This document shows positions 1-9,038 of a DNA stretch of 64,000 nt, piece after piece. Position numbers and translations under genes: made by a program. Within the stretch, counting starts at the first letter, position 1. Each line of letters begins with the position of its first letter. The notes below the pieces were generated by a model. It worked only from the letters and a program-made list of their open reading frames with translations. It was not told the DNA's origin and searched no databases. This stretch comes from Paenibacillus thalictri (GTDB lineage: Bacteria > Bacillota > Bacilli > Paenibacillales > NBRC-103111), in NCBI RefSeq assembly GCF_004307995.1, contig NZ_SIRE01000009.1, positions 1 through 64,000 on the forward strand, written 5' to 3'.

Positions 1-221
1 TCCTTCGTCAGTTGTCGCAAACTTAACGATAGGAGGATAATGGGATGCTGGCAAGTGTCTCTTTTCTTTGCAATTAGTTAAGCATTTTTATGCTGCAATG
101 TTCGGCACTTTTAGTATGCAATATACAGCAGGCATTGCTGGGGATGCCACACGGCTAGTGACGGGGTGCAGGGGGCGTGCTCCCTGCGGTTCCCCTATAA
201 GGGACGGAAGGGGATCTGTTA

Positions 222-309
222 ATGGCGCATGCTTCCCGGAAGGGTGGCTCAATTGAGCCGGAGACGTGGCTCAAACTTTCCGGAACAATGGCTCATTTTG
301 CGCCGGAGT
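222..309. repeat. Four tandem 22-bp repeats, IS21-type transposon end
   Basis: Four imperfect 22-bp units lie head to tail (222, 244, 266, 288). Each has the form TGGCTCA-N7-CCGGA; the first is the most diverged. Arrays of this kind are typical of IS21-family ends, where they bind the transposase, so this is probably the end of a lost IS21-like element. I see no istA or istB coding next to it. The rest of 1-442 holds nothing else I can support. Confidence 0.6.
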
Positions 310-442
310 ATTCATTAATTATAAAAAAGTAACAAACGATTTTGGTAATGAATAATAAATAGTCATACAAGGAGTACTCAAAAATCAAGGATAAGAAATT
401 GAACTTAATAATTGGGCCGCATGTGTAGAGAGCGGCCCATTC

Positions 443-1558
443 TTATACTATAAGATATTTTTTTTTGAGTCTTTTAAAGTCTTTTTCTTTAACAAAATAA
501 AGTTCATTTGTAGCTCTAGTCATTGCTACATAGAGTGGATTTATTTGAGCAGGTGATAAATTTGCATATGAGAAATCTTCATCAAATAATTTCTCAAAAG
601 TCTTAGTAAGGATAATACAAGATTTATTGTAAGTATCACCTTTAGAATAACCCCAATTGATAGTAGGCAAACAATTGAATTTACGGCTGTCTTTATAGAA
701 TAACTTTATAATACTTGGATCTTCTATAACCTTAGTTATTCTAGTGTCGTCTTCTAGTAACTCATAATGCCCTTTAATTGTACTTGATGAATGTATATCA
801 ATTTTTAGCTTGTTTCTAACAAATTGGCATATCTCTTCTGGAACACGCCTACTCTTGATTAGGGTGCTTTCATCTATGTCTACATCTCCTTTAAAAAGTA
901 TTTTATATTCATCCTTTGAGATAAATGATTTTCCTTTCTTTGAAAAGGGTTTACTCGCTGTAAAATCTGACTTACTAACAGAATGTTGATGAAAGTCTCC
1001 TACTGCAAAGAGCTTTATTTTCTTTTCCTTAACAAACGTTAACAATAAATCAAAATCTCTACCCATAAAATCTTGAAGTTCATCAAAATAAAGATGATCA
1101 ACAAATTTGGACAGACGTTCAATGATTATTTTTTTTACTTTCTTTGATTGAGATAATACTAAGCTAGACATTCTTGATGAATAATATTTTCGATTATATA
1201 AATAGTGTCTATAGTCATCCTGCGTAAAATACTTATAATTTGGTTTTCCATTAATTCTCTGAGGTTCGGGTTCTTTATTTATTTCCACTCCTGTTGTAAT
1301 TATAGCTGCACCACTTCCAATATTTAAGATCGGTTCAAAGGGTTTCAGCAGCCATCTATATACGAAACTAGTGAAAGTTAGAATTTGTGTGTTGTTTGGC
1401 ACCTCTCCATGTATATTCTTTATCTCTCTTTTTAAATTAGCCACATTCTGTTTAGTATATGTAATGACCAGATTTTTAAGAGTTGGATTTAGGTGATTTG
1501 CTATGCAATATGTTTTTCCTGATCCAGCTACTGCAAGCATTATTGTTGAACGAGCCAC
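443..1558 (-). CDS. gajB: GajB-like UvrD/Rep helicase of a Gabija defence system (short form)
   Basis: This 371-aa superfamily 1 helicase-like protein has a Walker A at residues 10-16 (VAGSGKT), Walker B DELQD at 159-163, motif III AVGDFHQ near 185-191, a motif IV SRR at about 236-238, and motif VI AMTRA near 345-349. It overlaps the 3' end of the OLD-nuclease gene by 19 bp on the same strand, so the two are translationally coupled. That pairing and order is the Gabija layout, in which GajB senses DNA ends and nucleotides and activates the GajA nuclease. The protein is clearly shorter than the roughly 490-aa characterised GajB and has little room for the 1B and 2B subdomains. The reading frame is open and motifs I to VI are kept, so it looks like a compact variant rather than a decayed gene. 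No obvious terminator follows. Confidence 0.75.
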   Translation of the reverse strand: MARSTIMLAVAGSGKTYCIANHLNPTLKNLVITYTKQNVANLKREIKNIHGEVPNNTQILTFTSFVYRWLLKPFEPILNIGSGAAIITTGVEINKEPEPQRINGKPNYKYFTQDDYRHYLYNRKYYSSRMSSLVLSQSKKVKKIIIERLSKFVDHLYFDELQDFMGRDFDLLLTFVKEKKIKLFAVGDFHQHSVSKSDFTASKPFSKKGKSFISKDEYKILFKGDVDIDESTLIKSRRVPEEICQFVRNKLKIDIHSSSTIKGHYELLEDDTRITKVIEDPSIIKLFYKDSRKFNCLPTINWGYSKGDTYNKSCIILTKTFEKLFDEDFSYANLSPAQINPLYVAMTRATNELYFVKEKDFKRLKKKYLIV

Positions 1559-3120
1559 TTTATTCCCTCCTGAATGAACTCAGGTAATACAATAGCTTCT
1601 TTATAAAATTCTTCTTCAGATATTCTTAAAGCAGCTTCAGTCTTGTTTTTAAGCATATAGGCTATATCCTTATCCATTGGTACTTTACGATATTCAGCAA
1701 TGGTACCTGGCTTAATATCCGAAATATTTTTAAGTGTAGGGGCATTCTTATTGAATAGACAAACTTCAAAAGTGAACTCACTAACCAAATCAGAACATTT
1801 GATTTGAATATTGCTATATTTCTTATTTAGTTCATGAATAGATTCAATAGTTTCTTGTTCTCCATCATTGTCAGTAATAACCAATAGAGAGTTTTTAATT
1901 ACTTTAGATAGTTCAATATAATGTTTATAAGTAATACCCCCACCGGATAGGATTTCAATGTTTTTTTCATCTAGCGTATATGTGAGAGAATTCTTTGTAA
2001 GCTGTGGTAACAGAATAAATTCACTATTTCCCTCAACAAGAATTACTTTCTGAGCTAATATAAAATTCAATAATTGCATATTATCCGTTTTCATAAAGTA
2101 ATCTGAGGTTTCTTGAGGAATGGTACTTAAGGAATGATATGTTTTTTCATTAATCCATATCGTGTTTCGTAAATCTAATCTACTAACAATTAAAGGATTA
2201 TGAGTAGTTATTATCAATTGAGCACCGTCACACATATTTTGAATATCTTTGATAAGCTTTCGGGTACTAACATAACTTAAATGATTCTCTGGTTCTTCTA
2301 ATAGTATTAAGTCACTTTCTACCTCTAAGGCAATTTCCGTTTTGATTAAATTTTCTTTACCTTTTCCTTTATTTTGAATTGAAACACCATCACTCTTTAA
2401 ATCCAGTAGATTTTCTAAAATAGTTTTGTTTTCATCAATTCCGAAATTGTACTCGTTTATGGTTAATTGTGTGGTGTTTTCGTCTACAAAGTTTTGAATA
2501 TTCTTTCTAAATTGATAAGAAAGATTCTGCTTATCTGACATCTTTAAATTATTATTAAATATTCTTTTTGAATAAGAATCAAAGAGATTGTTTCTTCTAA
2601 TTGAATTATCAATTAGTACGTTTTTAATGGGAGATTTGTTGTTAATATATTTTCTGCCGGCGAAAGTGGTCCATTCTGCTATGTAGTATTCTGTTGGTAT
2701 GAAGTTTCCATCATGACTATCATCATACATGCTCTCTAAAAGTTCACGATAATTTTCATCAAATCTGTATGAAAATTTTATGCCACTCTTGGAAATCGGA
2801 GAAGATGAAGAATGGAGTCCATTGAAGTATTCGTAATTTAAGGTATTTTCATCACTAAAAAACAACTCAATTTCAATTTGAGGTAGAGTTTCAATAGAAG
2901 GGGAATGCTTATATTGATTCACTAGATCATTAGTAAAATATTTTTCGAAGTTATTTGTAGTATTGAAAATTTTTTGATTAAGTGCGATATCAATAGCCTC
3001 TAGAATGGTACTTTTTCCAGCCTCATTCTCTCCAATCAATACATTAATACTTTTTTTAAACTCAATGGTAAAATCTTTGAACTTCTTAAAACCCTTAATC
3101 TTCACCTGCTCTATATACAT
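1540..3120 (-). CDS. gajA: GajA-like OLD-family ATPase/Toprim endonuclease (Gabija)
   Basis: This 526-aa protein has an ABC/SMC-like N-terminal ATPase fused to a C-terminal Toprim nuclease, the OLD-family layout. Walker A is GENEAGKST (residues 30-38), Walker B is LILLEEPENHL (about 271-281) and the switch histidine lies in TTHNP (305-309). Toprim motifs are LVEGNSE (361-367) and ITDNDGE (415-421), supplying the acidic metal ligands. In Gabija, GajA forms the oligomeric core that nicks phage DNA when nucleotides are depleted. I start at ATG 3120, five bases after AAGGAGGG; an in-frame start at 3138 would place the Shine-Dalgarno inside the gene. The downstream helicase overlaps its last codons. 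Base composition is AT-rich compared with the metabolic genes to the right, which suggests acquisition by transfer. Confidence 0.82.
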   Translation of the reverse strand: MYIEQVKIKGFKKFKDFTIEFKKSINVLIGENEAGKSTILEAIDIALNQKIFNTTNNFEKYFTNDLVNQYKHSPSIETLPQIEIELFFSDENTLNYEYFNGLHSSSSPISKSGIKFSYRFDENYRELLESMYDDSHDGNFIPTEYYIAEWTTFAGRKYINNKSPIKNVLIDNSIRRNNLFDSYSKRIFNNNLKMSDKQNLSYQFRKNIQNFVDENTTQLTINEYNFGIDENKTILENLLDLKSDGVSIQNKGKGKENLIKTEIALEVESDLILLEEPENHLSYVSTRKLIKDIQNMCDGAQLIITTHNPLIVSRLDLRNTIWINEKTYHSLSTIPQETSDYFMKTDNMQLLNFILAQKVILVEGNSEFILLPQLTKNSLTYTLDEKNIEILSGGGITYKHYIELSKVIKNSLLVITDNDGEQETIESIHELNKKYSNIQIKCSDLVSEFTFEVCLFNKNAPTLKNISDIKPGTIAEYRKVPMDKDIAYMLKNKTEAALRISEEEFYKEAIVLPEFIQEGIKWLVQQ

Positions 3121-3632
3121 AAGCCCTCCTTCAATCAAAAGAACTAGCGATGCAATTAAAATGATACCATTTTTTGTATGTTAATTGTAAGTGTTATATT
3201 TGGGTGAGCCGTTTCAGTAAATTCTTAAATGAAATGCTATGCGATAGCTAACGATTTATTATGGATATAAAGAAGTAATAGCTGATACAAATTCAATCAT
3301 ACCGAGGGTCTTATAGAGGAATTTCGGAAGAAATGAGTATGTCTTATTTCAAAGCAGATAGGGATACAGTAAGAAAGCAATATATGTGGGGAAGTGACTC
3401 TCATTTCTTTTCTTTTTCTTAGACTGTATCTACAGGAAAATAATGTCGTTTTATAGCCGATGTATTATAATGGAATTTATTAAGAACAGGTCTAGAGGAA
3501 TAGTACTTTAGAATAGAAAGGAACAAGAAAAAATATGTCTGTAGTGCGTGGGATTAAGTGGATAATTTAACTGAATTGATTATATGTGTTTACGAATGTA
3601 GCTTAGATTATGGACGAACACGGTAGAAGTTT
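3121..3632. other. AT-rich intergenic region between divergent defence genes
   Basis: About 500 bases separate gajA (leftward) from the DUF4365-TPR gene (rightward). The sequence is AT-rich with many stops in all frames. A TATAAT-like hexamer lies near 3464-3470. I see no convincing gene, RNA or repeat here; the length suggests room for promoters of both divergent units or a lost gene. Confidence 0.4.
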
Positions 3633-3695
3633 GTGGTGATGATTCATGTATCGCGAGTGGCTCTCAGTCAAAGAAAAGAGAGGTGTAAGATTAAT

Positions 3696-5570
3696 TTGAC
3701 GAAGAACTTACCAGAAGTGGCGGAATCCCACATGCAGGAGGCAGATAGTCTTAAATATTTTAACATATTAGTTCCATCTGACATGTTCTTAATACGTCAA
3801 GAAATTGGTGGGGACTATGGAGTTGACTTGATACTCGAGTTAAAAGAAACAAAATATGCTACTAATATTCGCGCTCATATTCAACTGAAAAGCACATCTA
3901 ATAAGATATATGAAAATGATAGGCCATTTTCCTTTCCAATTCCGATAAAAACAATCAATTATTTGATGAACCAACCTAATTCAATTGTTATTATCTATAT
4001 TAAACAAAGTAATGTATTTGTTTGGGAGTGGGCGTCAAAAATTAATGAGTTCTTAATTGGAAAGGAAATTAATATTGAGCGTACTTCTCAAGTTACGACA
4101 TCATATCCATTCACATCTCTATTAACGACAGAATCATTTAAATCGATTTATGATCATATATCTAAGACAAGTACTCTTGTCAGAGAGATGGCTCTTCAAT
4201 TTTCATCCTCACTTTTTAAAAAAGTAAGAAATGATAGCTTTAAAGCGATGTTATCACAAATGAATAATGAGTATTATGAAGCTGAAGAATTACTAAAAAA
4301 AAGCCGATATAAGGAAGCCCTATCTAGATTAAAACCCCTGAGTAAATATATAAAAGACGAAAGTATCTTTTTACGCTGTGCCTTAATATCTATCGAACTC
4401 GGACTATTTAAGGATTCTGTCAGGTATTGCGATGAGATATTGAAATTAAATCCCTACAGTAGCCAGTCTTATATACTCAAGGGGATCTCACAGTTTCAGC
4501 TGTCGCTTTATGATCAAGCAATTGGTTCTTTTGAAATGTCACTTAGCATTGTACAAACAGTTTTAGTCCGTAACTTACGTGCATTGGCAATATGGATGAA
4601 TGGAGATGCTATTACTGCATTATCAGAATTATCTGAGTCATTAAAATTAACTAACGGAAAGGATAGGCAAGCCCTTTTGTATACTGCCATTTTGCAGTTT
4701 GAATTCTACAATTTCGATCAAGCTTTTCGCAATATCAACTTTTTAATTAAATTGGAGCCGAATAATGCTGATGCCCTAGCTGCGAAAGGAAGGTTTTTAA
4801 GATTTCTTGGTAAACGAGAAGAAGCTGACAGCTTCTTTAGAAAATGTCTCGTAGTAGATAAGGATCATTACCATGGTTTAATTGGTTTAGCATTAAATCT
4901 AGTAGAAAATAATGATGTTTTGGAGGCACTTTTATATTTATCATCTTGGATTAACCTGCATAGTAACATCATCTTTAAAAAGAAACTAAAAAATGGACAA
5001 GCAGTTGTCCTTATTGATTTGTTGTGGAAAACAACATTGTCAATTCATCTCGAAAAGTTAAATAATAGAGATTATGTCATTTCGATGCTAGACGGATCCA
5101 AAGTTAAATTCGATATATCTAGACCAAATGACTCGGTTATAATTGGAGCAATTTCAACATCTAATCCTTCTTACATGGTTCCATTCATTGTAAAGGCATA
5201 TGAGAAAAACAGCGACTTTAAGAAGGTCCTTGATCGGATTACATCTACAACAAAATTAATACCTTTCTTTAATCCAAATCAACTTATATTTACAGGATTT
5301 TTTGAAAACGATAGCATAATTGTGAATATTAAAGAGAGATATGATGGAACTTATTTTGAAGTGTTGTTCAATGATCAACCTATGATATGCGGAATGACAG
5401 ATACAGATAACAATAAAATTGGTTATAATGCCTTCAGGGAACACTTTAATAAAAACAAAGAAATCCAACTTAATTTGGTAAACCTTGAGAAGAAAGAAGA
5501 AAAAATAATACAAGGTATTAAAGATGTTAGATTTCATTGTGATATTAATCAAAATCGAGTTGGTAGGTAG
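3696..5570 (+). CDS. DUF4365-like nuclease domain fused to TPR repeats, candidate defence protein
   Basis: This is a protein of about 624 aa. Its first 160 residues resemble DUF4365, a PD-(D/E)XK-fold family: GGDYGVDLILEL (acidic residue near 44) is followed by AHIQLKS (Q-x-K near 63-65), the usual D...(E/Q)xK active-site pattern. The rest is helical, with at least six TPR-like units (for example KEALSRLKPLSKYIKDES and CDEILKLNPYSSQSYILKG), then a beta-rich tail. I prefer the TTG at 3696, about ten bases after GAGAGGTG; a GTG at 3633 in the same frame would add 21 unconserved-looking residues. It sits directly beside a Gabija pair and is similarly AT-rich. DUF4365 domains are common in antiviral systems, so a role as nuclease effector with a TPR sensor is plausible but inferred. 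No partner gene is adjacent; an IS remnant follows within 130 bp. Confidence 0.6.
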   Translation: MTKNLPEVAESHMQEADSLKYFNILVPSDMFLIRQEIGGDYGVDLILELKETKYATNIRAHIQLKSTSNKIYENDRPFSFPIPIKTINYLMNQPNSIVIIYIKQSNVFVWEWASKINEFLIGKEINIERTSQVTTSYPFTSLLTTESFKSIYDHISKTSTLVREMALQFSSSLFKKVRNDSFKAMLSQMNNEYYEAEELLKKSRYKEALSRLKPLSKYIKDESIFLRCALISIELGLFKDSVRYCDEILKLNPYSSQSYILKGISQFQLSLYDQAIGSFEMSLSIVQTVLVRNLRALAIWMNGDAITALSELSESLKLTNGKDRQALLYTAILQFEFYNFDQAFRNINFLIKLEPNNADALAAKGRFLRFLGKREEADSFFRKCLVVDKDHYHGLIGLALNLVENNDVLEALLYLSSWINLHSNIIFKKKLKNGQAVVLIDLLWKTTLSIHLEKLNNRDYVISMLDGSKVKFDISRPNDSVIIGAISTSNPSYMVPFIVKAYEKNSDFKKVLDRITSTTKLIPFFNPNQLIFTGFFENDSIIVNIKERYDGTYFEVLFNDQPMICGMTDTDNNKIGYNAFREHFNKNKEIQLNLVNLEKKEEKIIQGIKDVRFHCDINQNRVGR

Positions 5571-5696
5571 TCCTAATATACAATCAAAGGATTATCTATT
5601 TTTTATGGGGGGGACGTGGGAATTCCCGTTGCCGTTGAAAGATAATGTCCAATTGCTGACGGGATTGCCTGTCGGAGAGTTGCTGAATATAATGAC

Positions 5697-7524
5697 CTCA
5701 CATTCCGCACCCGAATTTGAAAATGGTGAATTCTGGCATGTGCTAGAGTCATAAAATCGAGAGTCGGGTCGGGAGCGGATGGCGAACATGCAGATAGAAA
5801 ATTTCTATGAAGTCAGTTATCTGCCGTTACTGAGCGGCCATCATGAACAATCTAGGATTGCGTCGGAAAAATCGATGAGCTTGTGCTTACCGCAGGCGGA
5901 GCCGTCCAGTTGTTAGTACTCGACACACTAAGCGGTCGAAATGCCTTGAAGAATGTGGACAAATGGGCAGCAGAGCAAGATTTGGACCCATTGCTCCATC
6001 CCGGTTTGCAGGCGTCCTGGTTTAACGACGATGCGCTCGGCCGTCATCTGGACCGGCTGAATGAAGCAGATATCCATCAAATCGACTCCGCGTTCCAATT
6101 GCATGTGTATCAACACGAGCGCATCCCGATAAGCGTGTTTCATGGCGATACAAAGAGCATGCCCGTCTAAGGCGCGTACACCAAACCGAGCAAAGCGCTG
6201 CAAATTGTCGAAGGCTACAGCCTCGACCGGCGAGGCGCGAAGCAAATCCAGTTCGGGTTGATCGGAAATAGCAACGGGATCCCCCTCTACGGCGATGTGC
6301 ACGACGGGAACACCTCGGATAAAACCTGGAATCCGGATGTGCTGGAGAAACTCCATGCGCAGTGCGCCGCGGTGAAGCTGAAGGATTTCCTTTATGTAGC
6401 CGATTCGGCTGCGATGAGCAAGGCGACCCTCGACTCCGCGAAAGGCGCAGATACCTATGTATTGACCCGTGCCCCCAACCAATTGAAGATCGTCAAAGTA
6501 GCGATGGCGTCTGCTGATGCACCGAATGCGCCTTGCTCAGAGATGGTGACGTTTGTGTCATCCAAGGAAGGCGCCACATACCGCTGGCTGGCCACCGAGG
6601 CGGAGCACGAAGGCCATTCGCTCCGCCTGATCGTGGTGGAGTCCAGCGCGCTGGACAAGAAAAAGGAAACCACGTTAACCCGCGAACGGTAGTCTGAATG
6701 CGACCGGCTTACACAAGCCGCAAAAGAAACAGCCACAACGCTGTTTCATTGTCTGACCGATGCGGAGCAAGCCGCCGAAGCCTTTCGAGAGGAGCAGTTC
6801 TCCCGGTTTCATCAAGTGGACGTTACCGTTGAGCCGCAGGAAATCGTTCGCAAAAAACGCGGACGCCCGAGGCAAGGAGAGATTCCTGCGATCGACACCA
6901 TCTATGTGCTGCAGATTGCGATCACCCCGGATGAAGTGCGTTTCAGGAAGCGCGGCGGCGGGCGTCCCGCTTTGTATTGGCAACCACCCTGCCGTCCGAG
7001 TGGCGGGGAGAAACGATGGAGGGGACGGACGGCGCTCCTCGGCCTGTATAAGGGACAAATTCATATGAATTTCTCCTTCCTGAAGGATCCGGTGTACACC
7101 GATGAAATCTACCTGAAGAAGCCGGGCTCGTGAAGGTGCTTGGGTACTTGTTCTTGTTGGCACTCACCGTCTACAGTGTGTTCCAGCGTCGAATTCGACA
7201 GGATATCACTGAGCAACAACCGATGCACGGATCGGGTGGTCGCATCCTGCGCAAGCCCGCTGTTTCCATCATCCTCCAAATCTTTAAGTACCGCAAAGTC
7301 GTCGTGTTTCGCATGCCGGACGGCACCCGAAGCCCACCCTTTGACCAAAGAGGAGAAGCGCGTGTTGACCAGTCCGGCTTGAATGAATCGGTGTGTCTCG
7401 GCTAATCAAATCGACCTGCTCCAGCGGTGGTTTTGCTTCTTGTACCATTGCTATATTCGTTTAATGGCTTGTTTGCCATCGAAAATTCCATCCGCTACCA
7501 CGTGCCTGGGGTGCGGAATGTGAG
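5697..7524 (+). mobile_element. Degenerate IS1634-family insertion sequence
   Basis: A perfect 16-bp inverted repeat, CTCACATTCCGCACCC, lies at 5697-5712 and in reverse complement at 7509-7524. It bounds a 1.83-kb segment that contains one decayed transposase in the plus orientation. Length and gene type fit the IS1634 group of the IS4 superfamily. No clear target-site duplication is visible next to the ends, so the borders may have been rearranged or the duplication lost. The GC-rich element interrupts an AT-rich island. Confidence 0.75.
5779..7405 (+). pseudogene. Broken IS1634-type transposase
   Basis: Coding similarity begins at ATG 5779 (MANMQIENFYEVSYLPLL, the family's usual N-terminus), shifts frame after about 30 codons with an apparent deletion, and resumes as the DUF4277-like part (GAVQLLVLDTLSGRNAL). 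An in-frame TAA at 6168-6170 precedes the catalytic DDE part (QIQFGLIGNSNGIPLYGDVH). A TAG at 6690-6692 is followed in the same frame by more transposase sequence up to about 6950, then at least two frameshifts, one near 6950-7030 and one near 7133, before the C-terminal part (GYLFLLALTVYSVFQRRIR, 7130-7405). With two stops and at least three frame changes it cannot make an active enzyme. Mobilisation would need a transposase in trans acting on the intact inverted ends. Confidence 0.85.
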
Positions 7525-7702
7525 TTACAACTTTTTCATTTTAAATCATTCACATTAAGAGGTTGTGGAGATTTGAAGAGATATAAATTAATTTGTTCCG
7601 ATCATTAGGATAGATGTTTAAAGTGTTAAACGAAATAATGGAGTTAAATGGAAAACGGGACTGTTCCAATAAAGGTGATAGTTTGGAGAGGGATGTACAG
7701 AT

Positions 7703-8656
7703 ATGAGAAAATATATGACCGAATTCTGTTTAAATGTCTATTGTTCTTATAAAACATTTATTCCCATTGAACATATCGATAAGGTGAATGATGGTAAGCA
7801 ATATAACATTTATGCTATCTTAACTAAACCTAGAGTTTACATAAAGCAAGGAAGCATAGGAAAACTCGGAGATACCCTAAGTTTTGAATTATATATGTTC
7901 AAAAATGGAAAAAAGGAACAAATTGCAATTAAGGATTTTTATCTTGGTCGTGACACAGAAGAGATTGAATTCGAAATCTCAGATAATGAAGAACAAATTA
8001 ATATTACAATTAACGGTAAGAATGAGATTCCTTTTCGTGCTGAATGGTTCTATCAGCAGTACTGCTATCAAAACAATATTATTTATGAATTGGAAGTTCT
8101 ATATGTTGGTCAAGCATTTGGAAAGAATGGAGAAAAGACTGCTCAAGAAAGGTTGAAAAATCACTCTACATTACAAAAAATACTAACTTACTATTTTGTA
8201 AATAATAGGGATAAAACTTTATTTGCACTTTTAATGGAAATGACTGACCAACATCATCTTTCAATGGACGGTATTACGGACGTCTATCAAAAGAGTGATG
8301 AAGAAGACTTGGCGCATATGGAGCAAGTTTTGAAAGCCCAACATACATACAGGCAGATTGTTAATATCTCAGAAGCTGCGATAATAAACTATTTCAAGCC
8401 GGAGTATAATACTAATTTCATTGATAATTTTCCTTCAGATACACATACCGGTTACAAGACATACTTCGACTTAGATTATAACCTTCTCGTTGTAGAGCTT
8501 GATATGGAACTTAACAATTTTCCGCAAATTGTTTTATATACAAAGTTTAATAAACTAAATAATCCATGGGAGTTTATTGAATATAAGCTTTATAATGATC
8601 CAAATAGAACTGTTATGTATGATATATTTAGTGACTCAAACGAAGATGAGCAGTAA
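7703..8656 (+). CDS. GIY-YIG-like nuclease-domain protein of unknown role
   Basis: This 317-aa AT-rich protein has no family I can name with certainty. Its middle part looks like a divergent GIY-YIG fold: YELEVLYVGQA (YVG at 134-136), an arginine and a histidine in QERLKNHST (R150, H154), and a glutamate in ISEAAIINYFKPEYN (about 224) placed where the family has its metal-binding Glu followed by F-x-P-x-x-N. The N-terminal 115 residues are beta-rich and the C-terminus ends in an acidic tail. GGAGAGGG lies about ten bases before the ATG. It stands alone between an IS remnant and transposon-end repeats, beside other nuclease-domain defence genes, so an anti-phage or mobile-element role is a reasonable guess. 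Confidence in the gene is high, in the fold moderate. Confidence 0.6.
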   Translation: MRKYMTEFCLNVYCSYKTFIPIEHIDKVNDGKQYNIYAILTKPRVYIKQGSIGKLGDTLSFELYMFKNGKKEQIAIKDFYLGRDTEEIEFEISDNEEQINITINGKNEIPFRAEWFYQQYCYQNNIIYELEVLYVGQAFGKNGEKTAQERLKNHSTLQKILTYYFVNNRDKTLFALLMEMTDQHHLSMDGITDVYQKSDEEDLAHMEQVLKAQHTYRQIVNISEAAIINYFKPEYNTNFIDNFPSDTHTGYKTYFDLDYNLLVVELDMELNNFPQIVLYTKFNKLNNPWEFIEYKLYNDPNRTVMYDIFSDSNEDEQ

Positions 8657-8851
8657 TTTTTCAAGACTTTGAAAATGAGTATCCGTTTTGCTTGGAAACT
8701 ATGACTAATCCTTAATTGTACTATGATGGATAAATTGGTTTTCAAAAAACGATAAATAATTCATCATGAGAAAAAAGGTAAATATACTAGTGGAAACTTA
8801 CTGTTCTTCTCGAATAAATCATTGGTGTTACTTAGTTCCGACTATCAACTT

Positions 8852-8976
8852 GGTTCACAACTTTCTTAACATGGTAATTCCTGACGGTTCACGACTTTCT
8901 TTTTTTCGCTTTTATCACGTGCCGCGGCGAACCCAGTAAAATCAACAAAAATGGTTCACGACATTTTTATCACGTG
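8852..8976. repeat. Three direct GGTTCAC repeats, transposon-end type
   Basis: Direct repeats of GGTTCACRACTTTCTT type begin at 8852, 8886 and 8953; the third (GGTTCACGACATTTTTATC) is more diverged. The spacing between the second and third is 67 bp. They run directly into the 62-bp palindromic unit at 8977. The design matches multi-site ends of IS21-like elements, but the repeat sequence differs from that at 222-309 and 13212-13354, so it belonged to a different element. The stretch 8657-8851 holds no gene I can support. Confidence 0.5.
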
Positions 8977-9038
8977 ACACGAAATTATGGTTTTCATAAT
9001 TTCGAGGTTCTTTGTATTTTAGGTGTTAAATGAAAATA
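8977..9038. repeat. 62-bp palindrome-containing repeat, copy 1
   Basis: This 62-bp sequence is identical to 13359-13420 and in the same orientation. It contains a hairpin with arms CGAAATTATG and CATAATTTCG around a 5-nt loop. In this copy it is followed by an inverted CAGTCTAA-type motif (9032-9051, overlapping the end of the unit), although the repeats on its left are of the GGTTCAC type. Its role is unknown; it may be a shared part of related transposon ends. Confidence 0.75.

Noticed and set aside
68-256. 62-codon open frame at the left edge
   Set aside because: It has no ribosome binding site, runs into the tandem transposon-end repeats and has no recognisable product.
5524-5754. 76-codon frame overlapping the end of the DUF4365-TPR gene
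   Set aside because: It starts inside that gene, has no own ribosome binding site and continues into the IS end; it might be a remnant but cannot be supported.
5928-6482. 184-codon minus-strand frame within the IS
   Set aside because: It is the antisense shadow of the GC-rich transposase remnant.
8977-9038. 62-bp repeat as integrase attachment site
   Set aside because: No tyrosine or serine integrase gene and no tRNA gene lies nearby, so an att site is not supported; a transposon-end part is more likely.
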